A stretch of 64,000 nt of DNA. It comes from Parvibaculum sp040216885 (GTDB lineage: Bacteria; Pseudomonadota; Alphaproteobacteria; Parvibaculales; Parvibaculaceae). The stretch lies in assembly GCA_040216885.1 (NCBI GenBank), contig JAVJOG010000022.1:128669-192668 (forward strand). Reading direction: 5' to 3'. The translations under genes were made by a program, and so were the position numbers. Numbering within the stretch: position 1 is the stretch's first letter; each line of letters opens with the position of its first letter. This document shows, in pieces, positions 48,456 through 57,020 of the stretch. The notes beneath the pieces were generated by a model. That model did not search any database. It saw only the letters and a list, made by a program, of their open reading frames with translations, and was not told the DNA's origin.

Positions 48456-49759
48456 CAAAACCACTGCGGATCGGAATTGCCGGCCTCGGCACGGTGGGGG
48501 CGGGCGTGGTCAAGATTTTGGCCGCGCGGGGCGCTCATCTGGCCGCCGCGACCGGCCGCGCCATCGAAGTCGCAGCCGTGTCGGCGCGCGACAGCAGCAA
48601 GGATCGCGGCATCGACCTTTCGGGCATCCGGTGGGAGCGCGACCCGCTGGCGCTGGCGGCGGCGGACGATGTCGACGTCGTGGCCGAGATGATCGGCGGT
48701 TCGGAAGGTGTGGCGCGCGATCTCGTCGAGGCGGCGCTGAAGGCGGGCAAGCATGTCGTCACCGCCAACAAGGCGCTTGTCGCGCATCATGGCGGGAGCC
48801 TCGCGCGGCTCGCGGAAGCCAGGGGCGTCGCGCTCCATTACGAGGCGGCGGTGGCGGGCGGCATCCCCATCGTCAAGACGATGCGCGAGGCGCTGGCGGC
48901 CAACGAGATCCGCAGCTTTCACGGCATTCTCAACGGCACCTGCAACTACATCCTGACCGAGATGGAAACGACGGGGCGCGATTTCGCCGACGTGCTGAAG
49001 GACGCGCAGGCGCTGGGCTATGCCGAGGCCGATCCGTCGTTCGATGTCGGCGGCATCGACGCCGCGCACAAGCTGGCGATCCTGACCAGCCTTGCCTTCG
49101 GCACGGAGGTCGATTTCGGCGCCGTGCAGATTGAGGGCATCGAGAAGATCAGCGCCACCGACATCTCCTTCGCGCGCGAGTTCGGCTACAAAATCCGGCT
49201 GCTGGCGATTGCCGAGAAGCTCGAAAGCGGCATCGTGCAGCGGGTGCATCCGGCGCTGGTGCCGGACGGGACGCCGCTTGCGGCCGTCTCGGGCGTCTAC
49301 AACGCCGTGGCGGTCGATGGCGACCGGGTGGGTCACATGGTGCTCGAAGGCCGCGGCGCGGGCGAGGGGCCGACGGCATCGGCCGTCATCTCCGACATTA
49401 TCGACATCGCGCGCGGGCTGGTGCTGGCACCCTTTATCGTGCCGGCGGACCGGTTGAAAAAATTGGTGCAACCTCCTGTCGATACACATAAAAAAGCGTT
49501 TTACCTGCGGGTGCGCGCGGTCGACCGGGCCGGCAGCATGGCGGCCATCACGCAGGCGCTGGCGCAGGCTTCCGTCTCAATCGAGCGGATCGTGCAGCGC
49601 GGCGACCGGCAGGATGGTAGCGGCCGTCTGCCCGTCGTTTTCGTGACCCACGAGACCGACGAGGGCACAATGGCCCGCGCGCGGGCACATTTGGCGGAAC
49701 ATGAAGATGTGGCGGGCACACCGCTGGTTTTGAGAATAGAAGACGGGGAGCTGCGCTGA
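48452..49759 (+). CDS. hom: Homoserine dehydrogenase
   Basis: Hom reduces aspartate semialdehyde to homoserine, the branch point to threonine and methionine. The 435-residue protein has IGIAGLGTVGAGVVKI (NAD(P) site), NKALVAHHGGSLARLAEARG, YEAAVAGGIPIVKTMREAL, NGTCNYILTEM and AEADPSFDVGGIDAAHKL with the catalytic Lys. Residues about 350-430 form an ACT domain, the usual site of threonine feedback. GTG start overlaps the aminotransferase stop. Its product feeds MetY at 35971-37245. Confidence 0.96.
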   Translation: MTKPLRIGIAGLGTVGAGVVKILAARGAHLAAATGRAIEVAAVSARDSSKDRGIDLSGIRWERDPLALAAADDVDVVAEMIGGSEGVARDLVEAALKAGKHVVTANKALVAHHGGSLARLAEARGVALHYEAAVAGGIPIVKTMREALAANEIRSFHGILNGTCNYILTEMETTGRDFADVLKDAQALGYAEADPSFDVGGIDAAHKLAILTSLAFGTEVDFGAVQIEGIEKISATDISFAREFGYKIRLLAIAEKLESGIVQRVHPALVPDGTPLAAVSGVYNAVAVDGDRVGHMVLEGRGAGEGPTASAVISDIIDIARGLVLAPFIVPADRLKKLVQPPVDTHKKAFYLRVRAVDRAGSMAAITQALAQASVSIERIVQRGDRQDGSGRLPVVFVTHETDEGTMARARAHLAEHEDVAGTPLVLRIEDGELR

Positions 49760-49817
49760 GAGGCGGGGCCGACAACACACGCCCATAGGCAAGGGCGAAG
49801 ACCTGATGGGGATTTAG

Positions 49818-50792
49818 ATGGCGACGAAGATTACGAACCTGAACCGCATGCTGGCGCTCGAGATGGGGCGCGTCACGGAGCGCGCGGCGGTTCGCTCGTC
49901 CTTGTGGGTCGGCCGCGGCGACGAGAAGTCGGCCGACCAGGCCGCCGTCGACGCCATGCGCAAGGAACTCAATGTGCTCGACATCGACGGTGTCGTCGTG
50001 ATCGGCGAGGGCGAGCGCGACGAGGCGCCGATGCTCTATATCGGTGAGAAGGTCGGCACGGGCAAAGGTCCCAAGGTCGACATCGCGCTCGATCCGCTGG
50101 AAGGCACCACGCTGACCGCCAAGGCGATGCCGAACGCGATGACCGTGCTGGCGGCGGCCGAAGGCGGCACACTGCTGAATGCGCCCGACACTTATATGGA
50201 CAAGATCGCCATCGGCGGCGGCCTTCCCGACGGTGTCGTCGATCTCGACGCGACGCCGTCGGAAAACCTCAAGGCGCTGGCGAAAGCCAAGAAGGTTGCA
50301 GTGTCGGAACTTACGGTCTGCATACTCGACCGGCCGCGTCATGCCGATCTCATTCGCGCGGTGCGTGAATGCGGCGCGCGGGTGACGTTGATCACCGATG
50401 GCGACATTGCCGGCGTCATCGCGACGACCGATGCCGAGACCGGCATTGACCTTTATATGGGTGTCGGCGGCGCGCCGGAAGGCGTGCTGGCGGCGGCGGC
50501 GCTGCGCTGCATCGGCGGCCAGATGCAGGGCCGCCTTGTCACCTCGGTCGAGGAACAGAAGGCGCGCGCCGCGACGATGGGTGTCAAGGATTTCAACAAG
50601 AAGTACACGATGAACGAGATGGCGTCGGGCGACGTTATTTTCGCCGCGACCGGCGTGACCGATGGCTGGCTGCTCGATGGCGTGCATCATGTGAATGGCG
50701 GCGTCACCACGCACACGATCGTCATGCGCTCGGCGACCGGTACGGTCCGGCGCCTCAATTCGTTTCACTCGAACATCGAGAAGTTCGGCTAG
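49818..50792 (+). CDS. glpX: Class II fructose-1,6-bisphosphatase
   Basis: GlpX removes the C1 phosphate from fructose-1,6-bisphosphate in gluconeogenesis. The 324-residue protein has GRVTERAAVRSSLWVGRGDEKSADQAAV, GVVVIGEGERDEAPML (metal site), KVDIALDPLEGTTLTAK and GGAPEGVLAAAALRCIGGQ. Start ATG 49818. Located between hom and recJ, an order common in Alphaproteobacteria. Confidence 0.96.
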   Translation: MATKITNLNRMLALEMGRVTERAAVRSSLWVGRGDEKSADQAAVDAMRKELNVLDIDGVVVIGEGERDEAPMLYIGEKVGTGKGPKVDIALDPLEGTTLTAKAMPNAMTVLAAAEGGTLLNAPDTYMDKIAIGGGLPDGVVDLDATPSENLKALAKAKKVAVSELTVCILDRPRHADLIRAVRECGARVTLITDGDIAGVIATTDAETGIDLYMGVGGAPEGVLAAAALRCIGGQMQGRLVTSVEEQKARAATMGVKDFNKKYTMNEMASGDVIFAATGVTDGWLLDGVHHVNGGVTTHTIVMRSATGTVRRLNSFHSNIEKFG

Positions 50793-50816
50793 GCCGGAAG
50801 CTTGCAAGGAGGCGCG

Positions 50817-52628
50817 GTGTCCGGGGCGTTGACGAGACATTTCCTCGGCGTCGACCGGTCCGTCACGGGCCGCGCCTGGGTGAGCCGTCTGGCCGACGAC
50901 CGGCTGGCGCTGGCCATCGCGCAGCGCGAGGGCCTGCCGGAAATCGTCGCGCGCGTGCTGGCCGGGCGCGGCGTCGCGCCCGAGGACTGCGCGGCCTATC
51001 TGGCGCCGTCGCTGAAAAATCTGATGCCCGATCCGCGCGTTCTCGTCGACATGGAGAAGGCGGCCTCGCGCGTGGCGCGCGCCATCATGGACGGCGAGAA
51101 GGTCGCGGTCTTCGGCGATTACGATGTCGACGGTGCGACGTCCTCGGCCTTGCTCTACCGTTTCTTCCGCGCCGCCGGCCGCGAGCTTCGCGTCTACATC
51201 CCCGACCGTATCCGCGAGGGCTACGGGCCCAATGCGCCGGCGCTGTTGAAGCTGAAGCAGGAAGGCATCGGCCTCGTCGTTACCGTCGATTGCGGCACCA
51301 TGGCGCACAAGGCGCTGGGGCTTGCGGCCGATGCCGGGCTCCCCTCCGTCGTCATCGACCATCACCAGGCCGAGCCGGCGCTGCCGCCGGCCTATGCACT
51401 GGTCAATCCAAACCGTCTCGACGACGAGAGCGGCCTCGGCCAGCTTGCGGCGGTCGGCGTTGCCTTTCTCTTTGTCGTCGCGATCAACCGGGCGCTGCGC
51501 GAGGCGGGCTACTATGCCAGCCGCGACGAGCCCGATTTGATGCAATGGCTCGACCTCGTGGCGCTCGGCACGGTTTGCGACGTCGTGCCGCTGACCGGGC
51601 TCAACCGCGCCTTCGTCGCGCAGGGGCTTCGCGTCATGGGGCGGCGGCGCAACGCCGGCATGGCGGCGCTGGCCGATGTGGCGCGGATGAACGGCGCGCC
51701 CTCGACCTATCATCTCGGTTTCCTGCTCGGTCCGCGCGTCAATGCGGGCGGGCGCGTCGGCCGCGCCGATCTCGGGGCGCGGCTTCTGGTGACGGAAGAC
51801 GAGGAAGAGGCGCGTCACCTTGCCGAAGAGCTGAACGTGATGAATGCCGAGCGGCAGGCGATCGAGGCGCAGGTGCTGGAAGAGGCGCTGGCGCAGGTCG
51901 ATGCAAGGCTCAGTGCTTCCCGCGCCAACGCGCTGCCGCCGCTCATTCTGGCGCAGGCGCCGGGGTGGCATCCCGGCGTCATCGGCATCGTGGCGAGCCG
52001 CCTCAAGGACAAATACGACCGGCCGTCGATGGTGCTGGCTTTCGACTCGAAGGGCGAGGGCAAGGGTTCCGGACGTTCGATCCAGGGCGTCGATCTCGGC
52101 CGCGCCGTCACCGCAGCGCTTGAGGCGGGCCTCATCGTCAATGGCGGGGGCCATGCGATGGCGGCGGGTGTCACGCTCACCGAGGACAAGCTTGAGGCCT
52201 TCGAGGATTTCCTGATGAAGCGGCTCGAAGATGCCGTCAGCGCGGCCTCGGAGGCGAAGGCGCTCCGGCTCGACGGTGCGCTTTCGGTGCGCGGCGCGAC
52301 CCGTGACCTCTACGATCTGGTCCAACAGGCGGGCCCCTATGGCGCGGGCAATGCCGAACCTCGTTTTGCCGTGCCGTCGGTTCGTGTGGTGAAGGCCGAC
52401 ATTGTCGGCAAGGCCCATGTGCGCTGCATCCTGACCGGCGAGGATGGCGGGCGGCTGAAGGCGATCGCCTTCCGCGCCGCCGGGACGCCGCTCGGGCAGA
52501 CGCTGATGGACCGGGGCAGCGGCTTGCTGCATGTCGCGGGGCGGCTCACGGCCGACGACTGGCAAGGAAAACGCGACGTGCAGCTGACGCTGGAGGATGC
52601 CGTTCCGACTCGCGACGCGACACCCTGA
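50817..52628 (+). CDS. recJ: Single-stranded-DNA-specific exonuclease RecJ
   Basis: RecJ degrades single-stranded DNA 5' to 3' in recombination and mismatch repair. The 603-residue protein shows the DHH-family motifs VFGDYDVDGATSSALLYRF, VTVDCGTMAHKAL, IDHHQAEPALPPAYALVNP and LVALGTVCDVVPL, then the DHHA1 domain with GSGRSIQGVDLGRAV and NGGGHAMAAG, and a C-terminal OB fold. The GTG at 50817 is preferred because AAGGAGG (50806-50812) is just before it; TTG 50802 is in frame. 603 residues is a normal length. Confidence 0.96.
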   Translation: MSGALTRHFLGVDRSVTGRAWVSRLADDRLALAIAQREGLPEIVARVLAGRGVAPEDCAAYLAPSLKNLMPDPRVLVDMEKAASRVARAIMDGEKVAVFGDYDVDGATSSALLYRFFRAAGRELRVYIPDRIREGYGPNAPALLKLKQEGIGLVVTVDCGTMAHKALGLAADAGLPSVVIDHHQAEPALPPAYALVNPNRLDDESGLGQLAAVGVAFLFVVAINRALREAGYYASRDEPDLMQWLDLVALGTVCDVVPLTGLNRAFVAQGLRVMGRRRNAGMAALADVARMNGAPSTYHLGFLLGPRVNAGGRVGRADLGARLLVTEDEEEARHLAEELNVMNAERQAIEAQVLEEALAQVDARLSASRANALPPLILAQAPGWHPGVIGIVASRLKDKYDRPSMVLAFDSKGEGKGSGRSIQGVDLGRAVTAALEAGLIVNGGGHAMAAGVTLTEDKLEAFEDFLMKRLEDAVSAASEAKALRLDGALSVRGATRDLYDLVQQAGPYGAGNAEPRFAVPSVRVVKADIVGKAHVRCILTGEDGGRLKAIAFRAAGTPLGQTLMDRGSGLLHVAGRLTADDWQGKRDVQLTLEDAVPTRDATP

Positions 52629-52672
52629 AAACCCAGTTGAAAATCCCGGCTTTTCGGCGGGTTTCCGGGGGG

Positions 52673-52701
52673 TTGCCAGCCGCGCCCCGGCCCCTTATAA
52701 G
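52673..52701 (+). promoter_or_regulatory. Promoter of tRNA-Glu
   Basis: TTGCCA (52673-52678), a 17-bp spacer and TATAAG (52696-52701), 34 bases before the tRNA. Confidence 0.65.
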
Positions 52702-52735
52702 GCGCGCTCATGGCCGGTTTGCCCGGCCTTCGCGT

Positions 52736-52810
52736 GCGCCCTTCGTCTATCGGTTAGGACGCCAGATTTTCATTCTGGAAAGAGGGGTTCGACTCCCCTA
52801 GGGCGTACCA
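52736..52810 (+). tRNA. tRNA-Glu (anticodon TTC)
   Basis: A 75-nt cloverleaf with encoded CCA: acceptor GCGCCCT/AGGGCGT (with a G-T pair at the end, frequent for this tRNA), D arm with GTTAGGAC, anticodon stem CCAGA/TCTGG around TTTTCAT giving anticodon TTC, and T arm GGGGTTCGACTCCCC. Confidence 0.96.
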
Positions 52811-52836
52811 CATCTCCCGCCGGTCGTGCATTCGGC

Positions 52837-53248
52837 TCAGCAATATCCGAGATTGGTCTGGCTGCCCGGCAGGAGGTAGCTCTGGCCCTGCGCCTCGCGG
52901 CATTCGCCGGCGTGCGAGGTGGCCATGCGGCCGGCCGCGTCGGGACCGTTCATCGTCACACTGCGGCAGGCGCCCTGCGGGGTCGCGGCTGCTGCCGAAG
53001 CCGCTTCGTTCGGGGAAGATGCGCGAATAGAGGACCGCGTCCGGCGGCGCGGCGCCTGGCCGGCCCCATTCGTTCGGCGTCTGCGTCTGGAAGCCGGGCG
53101 CGCCAAAGGCGCCGGGGCGCATGCTGTCGTCAAGGCCGTAATGGAACTGCGTGGCGGGCGCGGCCAGTGCGCCGCCCGGTCCTGCCAGAAGCACCGCCAT
53201 CAGTGCCGCTATGAGGCTTCCGCGTGAATGGATGCCAGCCTCGCGCAA
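52837..53248 (-). pseudogene. Secreted protein gene with a 1-base frameshift
   Basis: Two minus-strand frames make one protein. Frame 1 (start near 53248, TTG; or internal ATG) gives a signal peptide (LIAALMAVLLAGPGGALA) and continues with FHYGLDDSMRPGAFGAPGF to ALYSRIFP. After the CCCC run at about 53013-53016 the sense continues in another frame with NEAASAAAATPQGACRSVTM, NGPDAAGRMATSHAGECREA and a stop at 52837. Removing one C restores a single open frame of about 136 residues. The C-terminal part (ACRSVTMNGPDAAGRM, then ECREA) carries regular cysteines. Either a real frameshift or a sequencing error in the C-run. Confidence 0.6.
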
Positions 53249-53251
53249 ACG

Positions 53252-53671
53252 CTACCAGTGCCCCGTATTCGGCATCGAGGCCCAGGGCTCGGCGGGGGGC
53301 AGCGCGCCGCCTTTTTGCAGCAATTCGATCGATATATTGTCGGGCGAGCGCACAAAGGCCATGCGGCCGTCGCGGGGCGGGCGGTTGATCGTGACGCCGG
53401 CCTTCATCAGCTTGTCGCAGGTCGCGTAGATGTCCTCGACCTCATAGGCCAGATGGCCGAAATTGCGGCCCTCGCCGAGCTCTTCCTCGTCCCAGTTCCA
53501 GGTCAGCTCGACCTGCGCTTCCTTCTGGCCGGGGGCGGCGAGGAAGACCAGGCTGAAACGGCCGCCCTCATTGTCGTAGCGGCCCAGATTTTCGAGGCCG
53601 AGCTTGTCGCAATAAAATTCGAGCGCCTTGTCGAGATTGCCGACGCGCACCATCGTGTGCAGATATTTCAT
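53252..53671 (-). CDS. gloA: Lactoylglutathione lyase (glyoxalase I)
   Basis: GloA converts the methylglyoxal-glutathione hemithioacetal to S-lactoylglutathione. The 139-residue protein begins MKYLHTMVRVGNLDKALEFYCDKLGLE, continues GRYDNEGGRFSLVFLAAPG, VELTWNWDEEELGEGRNFGHLAYEVEDI (metal Glu and His) and ends RMAFVRSPDNISIELLQKGG. The start at 53671 (MKYLHTMV) is the universal family start; a longer frame reaches 53734. It is divergent from cobB. Confidence 0.95.
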   Translation of the reverse strand: MKYLHTMVRVGNLDKALEFYCDKLGLENLGRYDNEGGRFSLVFLAAPGQKEAQVELTWNWDEEELGEGRNFGHLAYEVEDIYATCDKLMKAGVTINRPPRDGRMAFVRSPDNISIELLQKGGALPPAEPWASMPNTGHW

Positions 53672-53745
53672 GTCGAGCCTTTGCCGGATGATGGGGTTTC
53701 GGCCATCATCCCCCATCGGGCGGGGCCAAGTCAAAACGGGGGAAG

Positions 53746-54486
53746 ATGTCCAGCGCGCTGAAACGGGCCATCGAGGAGGCGTACCGCGTGGTGGTGTTCA
53801 CCGGCGCGGGCATCAGCACGGAATCGGGGATTCCGGATTTCCGCAGTCCGGGGGGTCTGTGGACCAAGATGTCGCCCATCGACTTTTCGGATTTCATCCG
53901 CTCCGAGGAGTTGCGGCGCGAGGCATGGCGGCGGAAATTCGAGATCGACAAGACCATCGTCGCGGCTGAACCCAACAAGGGGCACATGGCGATCGCCAAG
54001 CTTGTCGACAGCGGCAAGGCGAGCCATGTCATCACGCAGAACATCGACAACCTGCACCAGAACTCCGGTGTGCCGGCCGAGCGCATCATCGAGCTGCACG
54101 GTAACGGCACCTATGCGAAATGCCTCGATTGCGGCGCGCGGCACGAGCTGCATGAGGTGAAGGCGATCTACGATGCCTCGCCGGCAGCACCCGTCTGCAA
54201 GTCGTGCAAGGGCATCGTCAAGTCGGCGACGATTTCCTTCGGGCAAGCGATGCCGGAGGAGGAGATGCGCCGTGCCGAGGAAGCGACGCTTGGTTGCGAC
54301 CTCTTTCTGGCCATCGGTTCGTCCTTGCAGGTCTATCCGGCGGCGGGCTTCCCGATCCTCGCCAAGCGCAACGGCGCGACGCTCGTCATCCTCAACCGCG
54401 AACCGACGCCACTCGACGAGATTGCCGATCTTGTGATCCATGAAGAGATCGGCCCGACGCTGGCGCCGATCGCGATGCTGAATTGA
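53746..54486 (+). CDS. cobB: Sir2-family NAD-dependent deacylase
   Basis: A sirtuin that removes acyl groups from protein lysines using NAD+. The 246-residue protein has VVFTGAGISTESGIPDFRSPGGLW, ITQNIDNLHQNSG, the catalytic His in ELHGNGTYAKC, and the zinc Cys pairs CLDC and CKSC. SFGQAMPEEEM and AIGSSLQVYPAAGF are also family features. Start ATG 53746, 74 bases from the divergent gloA start. It may control metabolic enzymes such as acyl-CoA synthetases; targets unknown. Confidence 0.93.
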   Translation: MSSALKRAIEEAYRVVVFTGAGISTESGIPDFRSPGGLWTKMSPIDFSDFIRSEELRREAWRRKFEIDKTIVAAEPNKGHMAIAKLVDSGKASHVITQNIDNLHQNSGVPAERIIELHGNGTYAKCLDCGARHELHEVKAIYDASPAAPVCKSCKGIVKSATISFGQAMPEEEMRRAEEATLGCDLFLAIGSSLQVYPAAGFPILAKRNGATLVILNREPTPLDEIADLVIHEEIGPTLAPIAMLN

Positions 54487-54512
54487 GGGGGGTTTCGCAA
54501 AACAACCAACGT

Positions 54513-54671
54513 CGTCACCCCCGGACTTGATCCGGGGGTCCAGAAGCCGCCGCAGGCGGCGTCCCTCTTCGGAAAAAATCTTCGCGCTTTCCGGATGTGA
54601 TGATGGTGTTTTTTGAAGATCGACGGCGCTGGCGCGCCTTCTGGATTGCCGGATCAAGTCCGGCAATGACG
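54513..54671. repeat. MITE-like inverted-repeat element, copy B (159 bp)
   Basis: Starts CGTCACCCCCGGACTTGATC and ends GGATCAAGTCCGGCAATGAC. It is the reverse of copy A at 37290-37453: the terminal 45-50 bp are nearly the same, the central 40 bp differ. It lies between cobB and the GH13 gene. Confidence 0.8.
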
Positions 54672-54712
54672 AATTGAATAAGTTGAAAACACGACTGAAG
54701 GAATCCCGATCC

Positions 54713-56323
54713 GTGACACAAACTCCCGACTGGTGGAAGGGCGCCGTCGTCTACCAGATTTATCCGCGCAGTTTCCGCGATACGAATGGCGACGGCATCG
54801 GCGATCTTCGCGGCATTGAGGAGAAGCTCGATCATGTCGCCGGGCTCGGGGCCGATGCGATCTGGCTGTCGCCGATCTATCCCTCGCCCAATCGCGATTT
54901 CGGCTATGACGTGTCGGATTATTGCGCCATCGCGCCCGAGATGGGAACGATGGCGGATTTCGACCGGCTGCTCGCCGCGGTTCATAAACGCGGCATGAAG
55001 CTCATTCTCGATCAGGTGCTGGCGCATTCGTCGGACCAGCACCAATGGTTCGCCGAAAGCCAGCTCTCGGCCGACAATCCGAAATCGGACTGGTATGTCT
55101 GGGCGGATGCGAAGGAAGACGGGACGGTGCCGAATAATTGGCTCTCGGCTTTTGGCGGGCCGGCATGGTCGTGGAACCCCGTCAGGCGGCAGTATTACCA
55201 TCACAAGTTTCTGAAGAGCCAGCCGAAGCTCAACTTCCACAATCCGGATGTCGTGAGCGCTTGCATGGATGTGTTGCGCTTCTGGCTCGACAAGGGCGTC
55301 GACGGTTTCCGCCTCGATGTCGCAAATTCCTATGTGCATGATGCGAAGCTCACCGACAATCCGCCGCTGCCGCGCGACGAACGCTCCTTTCTCGACTGGG
55401 CGCATGCGCCGCGTCTACAGCGCCACATCCACGACGCCAACATGCCCGAGAACGAATGGGCGATGAAGCGCGTGCGGGCGACGATGGAAGAGTATGAAGA
55501 CCGTCTTGCCTTTGGCGAGTTTTCCGAGCGGCCGGAAATGTTCGGTCTCTATGCGGGCGGGCGGGAGCGGCTGCATACCGGGTATACGTTCGACTTTCTT
55601 GAGGACTGGAGTTTCGCGCCCGCCATCTTCCGCCGTTACTACGAAGAACTGCTGGCGCCGATGCCCGATCTCTTTCCCTGCGTCACGTTTTCAAACCACG
55701 ACATCGTGCGTCCGGTCACGCGGTGGGGCGGCGGGCGCGGTGACGACGCGCTGGCGAAGCTTGGGCTGACGCTGCTGGTCGCGCTCAAGGGCACGGTGCT
55801 GATGTTCGAGGGTGAGGAACTCGGGCTGCCGGAAGTCGATCTCGAACGCCATCACATCAAGGATCCGGTCGGGGATCTCTATTTTCCGTGGTCGAAGGGC
55901 CGCGACGGCTGCCGTACGCCGATGCCGTGGGAGCGGCACACGCATGAAGCGGGCTTCACCGCCGCCGCGCCCTGGCTGCCGATCCCCGACTATCACCGCG
56001 AGCGCGCCGTCGATGTTCAGCAGACGGACAAGAACTCGGTGCTCGCCCATGCCCGCGCCGCCGTCGCGCTCCGCAAGGCGCACCCGGCGCTGGCGCGCGG
56101 CGCGATCCGCTTTCTCGACGCCGGCGAGCCCGTGCTGGCCTTCGAGCGCGAAGGCGAGGGGGAACGCCTCCTCTGCGTCTTCAATCTCGGGAAGAAACCA
56201 GAAGCGACGGCGTTCGAGCTGCCGGCCGGCGCGGGCGAAGCGGTGTTCATGCTGGGCGACGTCGCACGCGATGGATCGGTGTTGAATCTCGGCGCGCGGG
56301 CGGCGGCGATTTTCAGGGACTGA
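54713..56323 (+). CDS. GH13 alpha-glucosidase (oligo-1,6-glucosidase type)
   Basis: A 536-residue cytoplasmic glycoside hydrolase of family 13. Conserved regions are WWKGAVVYQIYPRSFRDTNGDG, DAIWLSPIYPSPNRDFGYDVSDY, GVDGFRLDVANSY (nucleophile Asp), LAFGEFSE (acid Glu) and TFSNHDIVRPVTRWG (transition-state Asp). The layout matches alpha-glucosidase/trehalulose-type enzymes that cleave short alpha-glucosides. The GTG at 54713 follows AAGGAATCC; TTG 54674 is in frame but inside the MITE-flanking region. A GC-rich hairpin follows at 56351. Confidence 0.93.
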   Translation: MTQTPDWWKGAVVYQIYPRSFRDTNGDGIGDLRGIEEKLDHVAGLGADAIWLSPIYPSPNRDFGYDVSDYCAIAPEMGTMADFDRLLAAVHKRGMKLILDQVLAHSSDQHQWFAESQLSADNPKSDWYVWADAKEDGTVPNNWLSAFGGPAWSWNPVRRQYYHHKFLKSQPKLNFHNPDVVSACMDVLRFWLDKGVDGFRLDVANSYVHDAKLTDNPPLPRDERSFLDWAHAPRLQRHIHDANMPENEWAMKRVRATMEEYEDRLAFGEFSERPEMFGLYAGGRERLHTGYTFDFLEDWSFAPAIFRRYYEELLAPMPDLFPCVTFSNHDIVRPVTRWGGGRGDDALAKLGLTLLVALKGTVLMFEGEELGLPEVDLERHHIKDPVGDLYFPWSKGRDGCRTPMPWERHTHEAGFTAAAPWLPIPDYHRERAVDVQQTDKNSVLAHARAAVALRKAHPALARGAIRFLDAGEPVLAFEREGEGERLLCVFNLGKKPEATAFELPAGAGEAVFMLGDVARDGSVLNLGARAAAIFRD

Positions 56324-56350
56324 TTGTCCCAAGGGTAGCCGGTACTAACG

Positions 56351-56371
56351 ACCTCCCCGCAAGGGGGAGGT
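56351..56371. repeat. Small perfect hairpin after the GH13 gene
   Basis: ACCTCCCC and GGGGAGGT flank GCAAG. It lies 28 bases after the stop and may end transcription, although no T-run follows. Confidence 0.4.
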
Positions 56372-56534
56372 AGGGGATGCGGGGCGTCCCCCATTTCCTC
56401 CGTATTAAGATTAAAAACAGAAGCCGCAATCCGGCCTTTATCCCGCCGGAATCGGGGTCCAGATTCTGGAGACTACGCGGGGGATTTGGGCAACCTGAAA
56501 GAGGGGCCCGCGTCCAATCCGCGGGCCGGAGGAC

Positions 56535-57008
56535 ATGAAGCACTCCCCGGTTTCCCGGATGTCGCTTCGACAGCGGCTCTGGGCTTCTTCCCTTCTCTTC
56601 CTGCTGATTGCGGCCGTCGCCGGGCTTTCCGCCCGCCCGGCATTGGCGGCGCCGGACGAGCCGTTGCCGCAAGGCTCGCTCTCCTTCGCCGCGCCGCTGT
56701 CGCCTCTCGCACCGCAGACCTTCTGGTTCAGCACGCCGGCAAGCCTGCCGGACGAGAAGGCCATCGATCTGCGCCTGCATCACGCGCTCGGCATCACGGT
56801 CTCGCCGCGCCCAGCGGCCACCGCGCCGCGCGGGGTCAAGCGTTCCAAGAGCACGCTCTCGACATCGTTGCGCTCCGCCGTCGAGCGGGTCAGCGACAGC
56901 ACCGGCCGCCGCATCGAATTCCGCAAGGGCGATCTGATCCTCAACATTTCCGACACGCTCTACTGGCGCCTCGACGAGCCGGAGATCACCTACAGGATCA
57001 GGTTTTGA
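56535..57008 (+). CDS. Secreted protein of unknown function
   Basis: A 157-residue protein with a signal peptide (QRLWASSLLFLLIAAVAGLSA, cleavage near ALA-AP, about residue 38) and an otherwise unrecognised body. The second half has a regular pattern (LSTSLRSAVERVSDSTGRRIEFRKGDLILNISDTLYWRLDEP, seen in pieces) rich in charged residues. ATG 56535 is preceded by CCGGAGG. It is isolated between the GH13 gene and the convergent molybdopterin gene, 12 bases from the latter. No function can be assigned. Confidence 0.65.
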   Translation: MKHSPVSRMSLRQRLWASSLLFLLIAAVAGLSARPALAAPDEPLPQGSLSFAAPLSPLAPQTFWFSTPASLPDEKAIDLRLHHALGITVSPRPAATAPRGVKRSKSTLSTSLRSAVERVSDSTGRRIEFRKGDLILNISDTLYWRLDEPEITYRIRF

Positions 57009-57020
57009 GGGGAAGGGCGC

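Noticed and set aside
49548..52565. A minus-strand frame of about 1005 codons opposite glpX and recJ
   Set aside because: It is a by-product of GC-rich third positions in the two plus-strand genes; it has no domain pattern and runs against conserved RecJ and GlpX motifs.
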